Origin: Candidatus Ichthyocystis hellenicum
GTDB lineage: Bacteria > Pseudomonadota > Gammaproteobacteria > Burkholderiales > 2013Ark19i
NCBI RefSeq assembly: GCF_001460935.1
Contig: NZ_LN906597.1
Coordinates: 1,317,825 to 1,381,824 of the forward strand
Direction of reading: 5' to 3'
Length of the DNA stretch: 64,000 bases
The notes under the pieces are model-generated. The model made no database searches. It had not been told where the DNA came from and saw only the letters and a list, made by a program, of their open reading frames with translations. Positions 28,898 to 37,665 of the stretch are shown piece by piece; positions within the stretch are counted from its first letter, which is position 1; the number at the start of each line of letters is the position of its first letter. A program made the translations under genes and the position numbers.

Positions 28898-31800
28898 TCA
28901 CACTTTTGATTTGTGTGATCTGTATGCTTTCAGGCACAGTTTATTATATGATCTTATAGTCGTTTCAATCAAGTCTAGTTCAATTAGATTAAATATTTCG
29001 TCCTTTGTCTTGGTTGCTGCAGTCTCAATTTTATCATTACGTATAATCATAATTGGATCACTAAGTTTATCTTTAAGGGTATGTGTTTCTTCTTTTACTA
29101 ATTTTTTTATATAATTATGTATAGATAGTTTTTCAGAAATAATGTGTCTATTAATTAACATGCGCAATGTCTTTATTTTTCCAATTTTACCCATAATATC
29201 AATGGATATTTGATCTACTAGACCTATTAATAGATGGTCATTTTTAAGCTTTTTTTGCACAGTATCAAATACTGATTTAACCTTCAATAGTGATGTATTA
29301 TCAACATAGACATCGTGGAAAGGAGAGAAAAACCCCTCTATAAGTTTGGGGTGAGGTATTAATTTAATCCAGGTTAAAATTTCTTCTGAGATATTTGAAA
29401 TGTTTCTAATTAATAAATTTGATATTTCATCATGAAATTCGGCCCTTCTTTTTTTATTTATACGTAATATTTTTGTTTCTAAAGGTGTACTGGATTGCAT
29501 TATGTAAATTTTTAAAGGCACACGGGATTGAATTAGATCAACTAATGTATTGTTATTACAGTTTTTAATTCCACTAACTACTTTAGTACAAAATTTGCGC
29601 AATTTATCAAAAAATTCTTCGTTTGATATATATGCTAATCTTAATTCATCTATAGTCATGCCATGAATAAGTTTTATTCTTATTTTTGTTTCTTCTTCAA
29701 TTTCTTTCAAGAAAGGGACAAATGTTTCCAAAATATAATTTTTGATACGATCATGTGTTACAGAAAGATCAATATAGATTTTATTTTTTTTACTAAGGCA
29801 TTCTTTTATTATCGGGTAATGCTTGATTTTTTCTGCCACGCAATTTTCAAAGTTTGATCTGTTGATATTAGCCATTGAGATAGCTAATTTATACATATTC
29901 GTAGACGTTACAATATTAGGGTTCCATGGTGATATTCTTTGAGGAATAAGTATTGATTTTTCTGATGACCGTATTTTAATATTATCAGGAGTATTAGCTC
30001 TAGCATTTTTTGTATAACTATTATCTAAAGCAGCATTTCCAAGATGTTTTTGGATGGTAAGATTTTTGTAGATTTTAATCGGTACCCCATACATATCTGA
30101 TAACAAATATTTGGAAAGTAGTTTTGATGTATGTTCTCCTGGAAAGAATATCTTTCCCTCATGTAATACCGGGTGAGATTCTACTTCTATAAATATCTTT
30201 GTAAGTAAATTGTTGAGTAAGTTTAAATTAGATATAAATTTATCATCTGGTAATTTGTTAGAATTAAAAATTAGTTCTATTTTTCTTATTAATGATTTTT
30301 GTAAATATACATCATGTATATTTACAAATAATCCATTGATGACATCATTTGTCTTAAATTTTTTGAGCTCATGGATGATATTATTAGGTAAATTAGATAT
30401 TGTCTCCATAATTAGGAGTTTTAGCTCCGAGCACAATTTGTTTTTCTTAGTATAAGGTATTTGAATATGTTTAGGTGACCCCAAATAAATACAAGTTTGA
30501 ATAATACTTAAGAAATAATGATCTGGAATGAAGTATATATTTTTTGCAATTTCTTCACAATTTTTGTTTAATTTTTCAAAAAAAACTTTGTTTGATACAC
30601 AATTATGTAATAGGTCTGATAAAGATATTCCCGGAGTTATCAATACATCTGTGGTGGTTATATCATCACTAATGCAAGGGGAAATTTTATCCCAAATATA
30701 TTTGCGAACATTTAAATAAGTTGCGTCAATGTTAATCGACGATTTTGTGAATCCCCTACTTGTAACACAAGCGCTTAATTCTTCTAGTACACAGTTTTTA
30801 AATCTACAATTATTATCTATACCAATATTTTTAGTGATATCTTTATATATACTTGATGTATTATCTGCAGATAGTAAGTTAGATCTACAATACGATTTTA
30901 GACTAAATTCTTTTGTCATCGTTTGTTGTTCCAGTGGATTTTCCGTAATTGACGTTGTCGCAATCGGGTCACTATTACCTATTTCTATCTTTTTCGTTTT
31001 TATGTCTGCCAATATTGATAGTGTAGTATCAGTTCTACTTAGTGGATCTAATTTTTTTATTTGTAATTCTTCTTTTACCAAGGTATTAGTTTTAACGCCT
31101 TTTTTGTAACGGTGCTCCAGGTTAACATTATTAGTTGATTCTCGAGGTTTTGATATATTTCGAGCAGGAAATTTAAGTTTTTTATGGAATTTTGGATGCA
31201 CATCATAAATATCTGACAATATGTATTTTGATAATTGCTTTACCGTAGATTCACTTGGCAAGAAAACTCCTTCATGAAATATACAAAATTTCCTTACCAG
31301 ATTTCCTATTTTTTCAAGTAACTTATTGAGAAAACTTAAATTATCATCGAATCTTTCATTTGCAAATTTGAATTTATTTTTATTGGATTTAAATCGTAGG
31401 TTAAGACTTTTTATCAATGATTTTGATACTAATACACCATGTACATCTGAAAACAAAGCATTCACAATAGTTTCTTGATCGATCCTTTCAAGTTCATAAA
31501 TAATTCTGTTTGGTAAATTAGATATTGTATCTGCAATTAACTCTTTTAGTTTGGGGAGAAATTTATTTTTTTTATGAGGAAGTTTAATCCTGATACTGTT
31601 TGTATTTGAAGGATCTTTACTATTGAAACTAGCATAACTTTGAAATATATGTGACAAATAATTATCCGGAGTTGCTAGTATATCTTTTGCAATCTTTTCA
31701 CAATGCTCTCGTAATTTTTCAAAAAAAACTTTATTTGATATGCAACTTAATCTTAGATCTGAAATAGACATCTCAGGGGTTATCAATATATCTGAATTAA

Positions 31801-32716
31801 CTATATCATCATTGAGTAATGATGATATTTTCTCTAAGGCATATTTGCGTATGTTTGAATAAGTTGGAGAAAGGTCAATAGACAATTTTAATAATCCCTT
31901 TCTTTCAATAATTTCATCTATTTTCTCTAATACACTGTTCTTGAATAACCCGTTATTATCAATATCTATTTTTTTAATAGCATCCATGTATACAATTCTT
32001 GAGTTATTTTTTGTATGCAACAATCTGCTACGAGCATATGTTTTTAAGCTTATATTCTTTTTAATTATGTTTTTGTCACTCATGCCTATTTTAAGATTTG
32101 TTCTTTTAGGTTTTAGTTCTTTTGCTACGGAGAGTTGGTTATTTTTAACGGATGTATTTACTGCAGTAATCTGTTGTGTGGGATCTAAAGATGAGGTATT
32201 GAAAATTTTTTCTGTACACATGCTTTGTCTAGTATCACAGCGATATAACTTTATGCGTAGATCTTTTTTAATTATCGGCCATGCTGTAGTTTTATATTCA
32301 CCTGAATGATCTTTTATTTTTCTTCCAATATTTTTCAAATTCGGAGATGTTGTTATTTTTTCTGTAAAAGCTAGCGATGCTATGTAATTTTTTTCGTTGC
32401 TCGTGATTTGTTTTAGGCATATTACTTTGGGTCTTGGTTCTATTGAAGGGGAGGAATCTTCAATGAATCGACGTTTTAAAGTGCTATATGTATGTTGTTG
32501 ATAGGTATTGAAATTGTAATTTTCAGATGAAAAATTAGATTCATCTGATTTTGTCAATTTAAATATATCAGGAAGTAATAATTTTTCTTCATAGCTATTA
32601 TCTTGGCATAGTGTATCACGAGTACAAAAAACCAAATCGTGAGCCTCATTTTTGACATTATCATTCTCATTAATTTTACCGGCAGTAAAATCATTAATCA
32701 AAGTATATGGGCGCAT
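28898..32716 (-). CDS. Giant tandem-family protein T8, most divergent copy (1272 aa)
   Basis: The longest complete member in the window, starting MRPYTLINDFT. All three modules are present but each differs clearly from those of T3-T7. The linker between modules 1 and 2 is about 55 residues longer and contains repeated Asp/Lys/Ile-rich text (ADIKTKKIEIGNS) also recognisable in T1. In module 3 a short duplication gives two PL-K-I segments (about residues 1043-1062). Residues 29-60 of the usual N-terminus, including the conserved Cys-Tyr-Glu stretch, are reduced. One block of module 2 (30128-30243) is identical to T6, pointing to conversion. Confidence 0.92.
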   Translation of the reverse strand: MRPYTLINDFTAGKINENDNVKNEAHDLVFCTRDTLCQDNSYEEKLLLPDIFKLTKSDESNFSSENYNFNTYQQHTYSTLKRRFIEDSSPSIEPRPKVICLKQITSNEKNYIASLAFTEKITTSPNLKNIGRKIKDHSGEYKTTAWPIIKKDLRIKLYRCDTRQSMCTEKIFNTSSLDPTQQITAVNTSVKNNQLSVAKELKPKRTNLKIGMSDKNIIKKNISLKTYARSRLLHTKNNSRIVYMDAIKKIDIDNNGLFKNSVLEKIDEIIERKGLLKLSIDLSPTYSNIRKYALEKISSLLNDDIVNSDILITPEMSISDLRLSCISNKVFFEKLREHCEKIAKDILATPDNYLSHIFQSYASFNSKDPSNTNSIRIKLPHKKNKFLPKLKELIADTISNLPNRIIYELERIDQETIVNALFSDVHGVLVSKSLIKSLNLRFKSNKNKFKFANERFDDNLSFLNKLLEKIGNLVRKFCIFHEGVFLPSESTVKQLSKYILSDIYDVHPKFHKKLKFPARNISKPRESTNNVNLEHRYKKGVKTNTLVKEELQIKKLDPLSRTDTTLSILADIKTKKIEIGNSDPIATTSITENPLEQQTMTKEFSLKSYCRSNLLSADNTSSIYKDITKNIGIDNNCRFKNCVLEELSACVTSRGFTKSSINIDATYLNVRKYIWDKISPCISDDITTTDVLITPGISLSDLLHNCVSNKVFFEKLNKNCEEIAKNIYFIPDHYFLSIIQTCIYLGSPKHIQIPYTKKNKLCSELKLLIMETISNLPNNIIHELKKFKTNDVINGLFVNIHDVYLQKSLIRKIELIFNSNKLPDDKFISNLNLLNNLLTKIFIEVESHPVLHEGKIFFPGEHTSKLLSKYLLSDMYGVPIKIYKNLTIQKHLGNAALDNSYTKNARANTPDNIKIRSSEKSILIPQRISPWNPNIVTSTNMYKLAISMANINRSNFENCVAEKIKHYPIIKECLSKKNKIYIDLSVTHDRIKNYILETFVPFLKEIEEETKIRIKLIHGMTIDELRLAYISNEEFFDKLRKFCTKVVSGIKNCNNNTLVDLIQSRVPLKIYIMQSSTPLETKILRINKKRRAEFHDEISNLLIRNISNISEEILTWIKLIPHPKLIEGFFSPFHDVYVDNTSLLKVKSVFDTVQKKLKNDHLLIGLVDQISIDIMGKIGKIKTLRMLINRHIISEKLSIHNYIKKLVKEETHTLKDKLSDPIMIIRNDKIETAATKTKDEIFNLIELDLIETTIRSYNKLCLKAYRSHKSKV

Positions 32717-32757
32717 TTAGTAAGATCTATATGAGGATTCATTTTAAGTTGGTTGCC

Positions 32758-32796
32758 ATTGTACACCTATCTTAATTTTAGTGGAAATAAATTTCC
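32758..32796 (-). promoter_or_regulatory. Family promoter upstream of T8
   Basis: GGTGTACAAT on the minus strand (TACAAT at 32758-32763) with TTTCCACTAAAA upstream. It is kept in this divergent copy, which argues for function. Confidence 0.5.
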
Positions 32797-32889
32797 TTTG
32801 AATTGTGTCATTGGTAATAAAATTTTACATAATATATTATACGTATAACTATATGATCTTAATAAATAAAGTTAAAGTTATACCAATCA

Positions 32890-33960
32890 TAATTTTTTAG
32901 TTATTTTTTTACGCTTAATTTGTTGTACGATCTTATGTTTGTTTCAATAAATTGTGATCAAAGTTTATCAAATATCTCGTTTATTGTTTTCTGATCTGTG
33001 GTTTAAATTTTACTGTTGCTCATAATTAAAATAGGATTACTTGGCACATATTTAAGAGTAGGTAGTTATTTTTTAATAATTTTCTTATATAATTGTAGGC
33101 GGGTGATTTTCCATAAACTATGTTTATATTGATTATTTTGATAATTATATTTTGTTTTCTGTTTAATCGATGCTTGGACGTTTTGTCTGCTAATCATAGT
33201 CAATGAGTGGAAGCTAATTAATTTTTGCTGCATTACAAAGTACTATTTTATCTTTTAGTAATGGTTAATTTTTAATGATAGATATCTTAAAAATTAGATA
33301 TGTGTCAATTAATAATATTAGTATTGAGGTGCTAATGTTATTGGTTTTACAATTAGTTTTGGCATATTTGAAATCTGCTGCGCATGCATTTTCAATGCAG
33401 CTCGTTGGTTTGGTATGCAGCAGTCTACACAATCGAAAAATTATTTGATATAGGTTAATCTTAATTGGCCTATAGTCGTGCTATTAATGGGTTTTATTTT
33501 TCCCTTGTCTATTCTTTAACTACTTTGTGGAATATACAATTCTTACTACCATGGTTATTGTTTTTAGGGTAGATAATTGAAAAATGTTAAATCGTCATCT
33601 AATATTTAATTCACAAGTTTATTTTTGTTACATACTGTTATAAATATTAATCACGGCATTTTTTATATAATTATCCTCGCATGAGTAAAAAAATTAAAAA
33701 ACTTAGAAATTACTTACCTTTTGGCATAATATTTGATCAATAATCAACGTGCTTTTTTATAATAGAAGTGCCATTAGTGCTGGCATAACTATTATCATCA
33801 ATAACTTAATTAATGAAAAGCAAAGATGTCTCATAAATGATAATGATGCATATATTATTAAAATAGAATTAATCCTGACTCGTTGTGCATAGTCATTCGC
33901 ATTAATTTTGCCTTTAAGGGGCCTTAATATATTATAAATTTTATTGTTTAGGAACATAGC
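32890..33960 (-). pseudogene. Old giant-family relic psi5
   Basis: Read on the minus strand, 32890-33160 still resembles the C-terminus (TADQKT region, DKIRK region) and 33440-33520 resembles the NGMTIDEL stretch of module 3. Near 33890-33920 a piece like the T8 N-terminus (GKIN.ND) remains. Everything is broken by stops and indels. A 66-codon frame at 33757-33957 is judged chance. The remaining bases hold nothing else that I recognise. Confidence 0.6.
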
Positions 33961-33984
33961 TTGGCATTATAATTATGTAATATG

Positions 33985-34140
33985 AGTTTTTATTTAAGTG
34001 TGTAGAGCTGTACTAATAATAATTTTCCCAACTTTTTTATTAGTGTAATATGTGTTTTTTAACGAACAACTAGATATTTTACGGTTGCTTCAATTATTAC
34101 TGACTTACTTATTCTATGTTATTTTCTAATTTTATAAACA
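33985..34140 (-). pseudogene. C-terminal giant-family relic psi6
   Basis: A second, separate copy of the family 3' end lies beyond psi5: the stretch around 34055-34085 (GTGTTTTTTAACGAACAAC on the plus strand) and 34110-34135 match the 3' end and the RKQN region of intact copies, with a gap between. It shows the array once extended further. Bases 34141-34580 hold no gene or relic that I can identify. Confidence 0.6.
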
Positions 34141-34580
34141 ATATTGTTTTGCACAACTACAATATTATATAATTTAATTGCCATGGTTTTGTGCTTGCGT
34201 AGGTAATGAAGGTGTGCTTTACAGTGAAGATAGACGAACGAATTAATGACCAATATTATTTTATGTTTGAGGCTGGCATAGATGGTTAATAAAGAAATGA
34301 CATTTTATCAACAATAAGTGAGACAGTTCTTAATATTATATCCGCATATTTGTATTTTGGGGCCTAATTCATAAGCAAATAGTAATTTTATTTAATAAGT
34401 TGCTTTTCATATTATGCAAAATTTATATATGCAGATTAATTTTGTGCTTTTATTTAAAATGCCTTAAATCTATAATCATGCGTTTTAGGGGGTAATTTTC
34501 TAAGATTTATTCAATTTGTATGCTATTTGCAAGATTGCTGGTTTGTTTTTTTGGGGAATAACTATTAAAAAGGAATTTTA

Positions 34581-35981
34581 ATGCGTAATGTTGGTTTTCA
34601 TACTTGCTCAGATTTATATCTAGAGAATGGATTAGATATTTATTGTGATGAACTAGATAGTTATGATGAGTTAGAGATTGTTGGCGAACCGGAAGTTAGT
34701 GCAAAGTTTACTACTAAAGAAGTAATGGGATTGTCATTTTTGATGGATTTTGTTGATGTGCGTAAATATACCGGAAGTATTTTATCGGTTTTAGTGTTTT
34801 TGAATCTAATAGCTCCTGCTTATAGTGATAGCTATATAACAGATGATCAAACCAATTCAGTAATTTGTGCTCTTCTTGCTATTGAACAAAAATTTGCTAA
34901 TTCTACAGCTAATAATCCTAGTATTTTTAATGCTTTGAATTTAACTCCTGCAGACCTTTTGATAAGGGAGAGAATAGTTGATATTGTTTCAACTGTTGAC
35001 CAATCAAATTGGCGCAAAGAGTTAACTAATTTGTCGGAGTATTGGCTCTCTAAGTTAGGTTATATATCCGTGTTGTACCATAATGATATTTCTTCGATGT
35101 TAGAAAATGGTAGTGTGGATACTGCTTATTGTCCTAGTTTATATGATTATTTGAAGTATATAACTGATGTTGTTATGATTAAATCAACAACTTCTAAACC
35201 TGGTTTGTCTCCTACTACTACAATAACGACTATCAATCCGTACTTATCGTCTACGATAACTGCAAGTACTCATTTGTCATCTGCGATAACTACAAGTACT
35301 AATTTGTCGTCAGCAATAACTACACATTCTACTGTTACCACTGTTGACGATAGTCGTTTTCTTGGTGCTAGTAATACACTTTTTTTACTAACATATATTT
35401 TTTTGGCATTTTTTCTGGGGCTACTGTTTTTATTCTTTTTTAAAAGTAATAATGAAAAAATTGTCAATTTCAGAAAATTATTAGGTGGTAAAATTGGGAC
35501 GGCATTGGGTTTTAGAGGTTTAGCTGATGATTCATGCACGAGATATTATCGCAATGATGTTGACAAGTTTGTAGAGTCAGGTGTTGAGGGGGAAGTTGGA
35601 GATGAATGTTCAGAAATAGATAGTAATATTTCAGGATTACTGTTTAATGAATATAATCAGGAAGGTGGTGAATTATCACTAAAAGGAAGTAGGGATATAC
35701 TAGTACAAGCACAAGTACATGTTGTTGAAGAAGAAGGACTATTGTTAGGTGCTAGCAATGGTATCGATGTTTCCAAAGAAGAGGATCCTGAATGTTATTC
35801 TTCACACCCAGTTTATGGTAGCCACCAAGAATATGCTAAAAGCGGATATGTTATACCGAGAATGTATCTGGTAGATGAAAAAATTGTTGAAGAATTGACT
35901 ACATATGGAATTGATACCCGTGTTGAGTATAGTACTATCATTGATTATATTGAGCTGACTTGCAGAGAAAGGGACGGGTGA
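34581..35981 (+). CDS. Two-TM membrane protein with Ser/Thr stalk (466 aa)
   Basis: Unrecognised; paralogue of the gene at 27715. An AAGGA site precedes the ATG. Order of parts: acidic N-terminus (about 1-50), membrane segment 62-82, a domain of about 110 residues with Cys 96 and Cys 184 and MLENG at 173-177, a Ser/Thr-rich stalk 203-254 built from three 10-residue repeats, membrane segment 266-287, then a long acidic tail with QAQVH. The tail runs about 80 residues past the end point of the shorter paralogue and ends near an IDYIEL stretch. The stalk is absent from the paralogue. It lies head to head with the relics psi5 and psi6. A role at the bacterial or vacuole surface is only a guess. 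Confidence 0.8.
   Translation: MRNVGFHTCSDLYLENGLDIYCDELDSYDELEIVGEPEVSAKFTTKEVMGLSFLMDFVDVRKYTGSILSVLVFLNLIAPAYSDSYITDDQTNSVICALLAIEQKFANSTANNPSIFNALNLTPADLLIRERIVDIVSTVDQSNWRKELTNLSEYWLSKLGYISVLYHNDISSMLENGSVDTAYCPSLYDYLKYITDVVMIKSTTSKPGLSPTTTITTINPYLSSTITASTHLSSAITTSTNLSSAITTHSTVTTVDDSRFLGASNTLFLLTYIFLAFFLGLLFLFFFKSNNEKIVNFRKLLGGKIGTALGFRGLADDSCTRYYRNDVDKFVESGVEGEVGDECSEIDSNISGLLFNEYNQEGGELSLKGSRDILVQAQVHVVEEEGLLLGASNGIDVSKEEDPECYSSHPVYGSHQEYAKSGYVIPRMYLVDEKIVEELTTYGIDTRVEYSTIIDYIELTCRERDG
35244..35333 (+). repeat. Three 30-bp tandem repeats encoding a Ser/Thr stalk
   Basis: Three in-frame 30-bp units starting at 35244, 35274 and 35304. They encode LSSTITASTH, LSSAITTSTN and LSSAITTHST within the membrane protein at 34581-35981. 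Copy number could vary by slippage without breaking the frame. Confidence 0.85.
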
Positions 35982-36930
35982 TACATTATCCATCTATCAC
36001 AATGAAACAATCCAAAATGTATAATGATCTGACATTATGCTTCCTAGATCATAAAAAGATGATATATTTTTTGTCATTGTTGCTGCGTTTTTTGTGATCA
36101 TTGTGATTGATGAAACAGTAATTAAAGAGATATAAACTGTATGTTTTTCCGTTGGTTGCGGGTTAACTTGACTCAATGAGTTTAAATTATTTTTCTTTAG
36201 TATAAAATATTTATATGGGTAGCTTATTATTTGTACTGTGTTTTAAGAAAAATTTAAACATACAAATTAATTTTTATGTTTAGATAACTTAAATTTAAAT
36301 GATATTATTACTCGTACGAAGTGAGGTATAAATACAGAATGAAATGTTGTTAAAAAGATGTTGTTGTTACTTTCACCGATATTTAAATTATTATCATACA
36401 TACCTATAAATTACTGACGTTAATATCTCTGATTATGATAGGGCACATAATGTAGTTTTTGGTTATTATGATAATAACGATATTTTTAGAGGTATTTGAG
36501 GGGAGGTGTGTGGATGATAATCATTTGCTATAGAATCAGTTGGGGATAACCAGTTGGGGGTGAGATTTATCTGAACTCTTACTATTGATCGTCACACTTT
36601 TATAGGTGGCTATATGTTACGGATGCTTTATCCTGGATGATTATAATCGAAGAAACTTCAATATGTTCCAGGTTATACATGTATGTACTTTGTATGCCAG
36701 TGTGGTGTTGCGAAGCTTTAATGGTGATTTGATACCACCATGGCGGCGGATTGTACTATTAAAACGACAACCTAAGTATTAAATAAATCATGGAACCGTT
36801 CATCGGTGATCATAGGTAAGTACATATTCACAGAGTAAATATTAATTTTTATTTGTATGCAGTCCCATGTAATCATATATCCCTTTTATTAGTTCGTTCC
36901 TGTTAAAAGGATTATGCTTCTATTCGGAGA
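35982..36930. other. Gene-poor AT-rich gap
   Basis: About 950 bp with no open frame that I trust and no clear relic of the giant family. GTGATA and TATCAC (about 35988-36010) could form a weak stem just after the stop of the preceding gene, without a T run. Confidence 0.5.
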
Positions 36931-37359
36931 CTATACTTCGCAACATAATCTGTCTATACCATTGTTGCAATATTTTAATATGCTCGCCAATTTACCAGAG
37001 AATATGCTTCCAGCTATCATTGTAAATCCAGAAGACATGGTTACTGCTGGTATAATTAGGTTTGAGCCAAACAATTCTAAGACTGAATTATTGCAAGTAC
37101 TGCTTATTGCCAATCTGGAGTCTTGTGAAATTCCTATTTCCGTTTCTTTTTCACAAAAAACTCCCAATCCTCCTAATGTGACTAAACAAACACCGGCGGT
37201 GCAAAAAGTGGCTCTAATAGCTATTCTTGATACAACGGAGGGGTAATCTATATCCTGGGCTAGTAATAAAGTACTTTGTAACAATGGCGGGCTTTCATCA
37301 TCAATTACTCCTTGGTCATAAAATAAATTATCATCATAATTATAAGAGGAATTAACCAT
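36931..37359 (-). CDS. Small Cys-rich two-TM protein (142 aa)
   Basis: Unrecognised. The minus-strand frame is preferred over the overlapping plus-strand one because AAGGA lies about 8 nt before its ATG. The product also has a sensible layout: polar N-terminus 1-45, membrane segment 46-68, a 30-residue loop (69-98) with Cys 69 and Cys 89, membrane segment 100-122 and a short Cys-rich tail. This hairpin design recurs at 48500 and 49632 with little sequence identity. It is transcribed away from phaC. Confidence 0.65.
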   Translation of the reverse strand: MVNSSYNYDDNLFYDQGVIDDESPPLLQSTLLLAQDIDYPSVVSRIAIRATFCTAGVCLVTLGGLGVFCEKETEIGISQDSRLAISSTCNNSVLELFGSNLIIPAVTMSSGFTMIAGSIFSGKLASILKYCNNGIDRLCCEV

Positions 37360-37482
37360 ATTTATCCTTTGTATTATAAAAAAACAATTATTACTCTATT
37401 TATAAAATGTTTAGGTAAGATAATGAGAATTTATGTTAAACAACAAACGTATGAATTGTTTTTACAACTATTATTGTACTTT

Positions 37483-37519
37483 TAAAATATATTAATAATG
37501 AATATATTAATATATTTTA
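37483..37519. repeat. 15-bp perfect inverted repeat between divergent genes
   Basis: TAAAATATATTAATA at 37483-37497 and its exact reverse complement at 37505-37519, separated by 7 nt. It lies between the divergent starts of the small membrane-protein gene (37359) and phaC (37666). It is a candidate operator or a cruciform-prone AT site. There is no T run that would make it a terminator. Confidence 0.7.
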
Positions 37520-37665
37520 TATAAATACAATCGAGTTTAGGAGTGCTTATCTAAATTTTAATAGGAATTATTTACCACTTTCTGTAAATGACATTGACTT
37601 TATCAGTAATAAAGTTGCTTTACAATGTCTACCGATATAACTTAGCGTGAACATTAATATTCTAG

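Noticed and set aside
33757-33957. 66-codon frame that looks like a small membrane protein
   Set aside because: It lies within relic psi5, its N-terminal part resembles a frameshifted T8 N-terminus, and there is no ribosome-binding site.
36914-37246. 110-codon plus-strand frame
   Set aside because: Opposite to the 142-aa hairpin protein, which has a ribosome-binding site, two membrane segments and sister genes of the same design.
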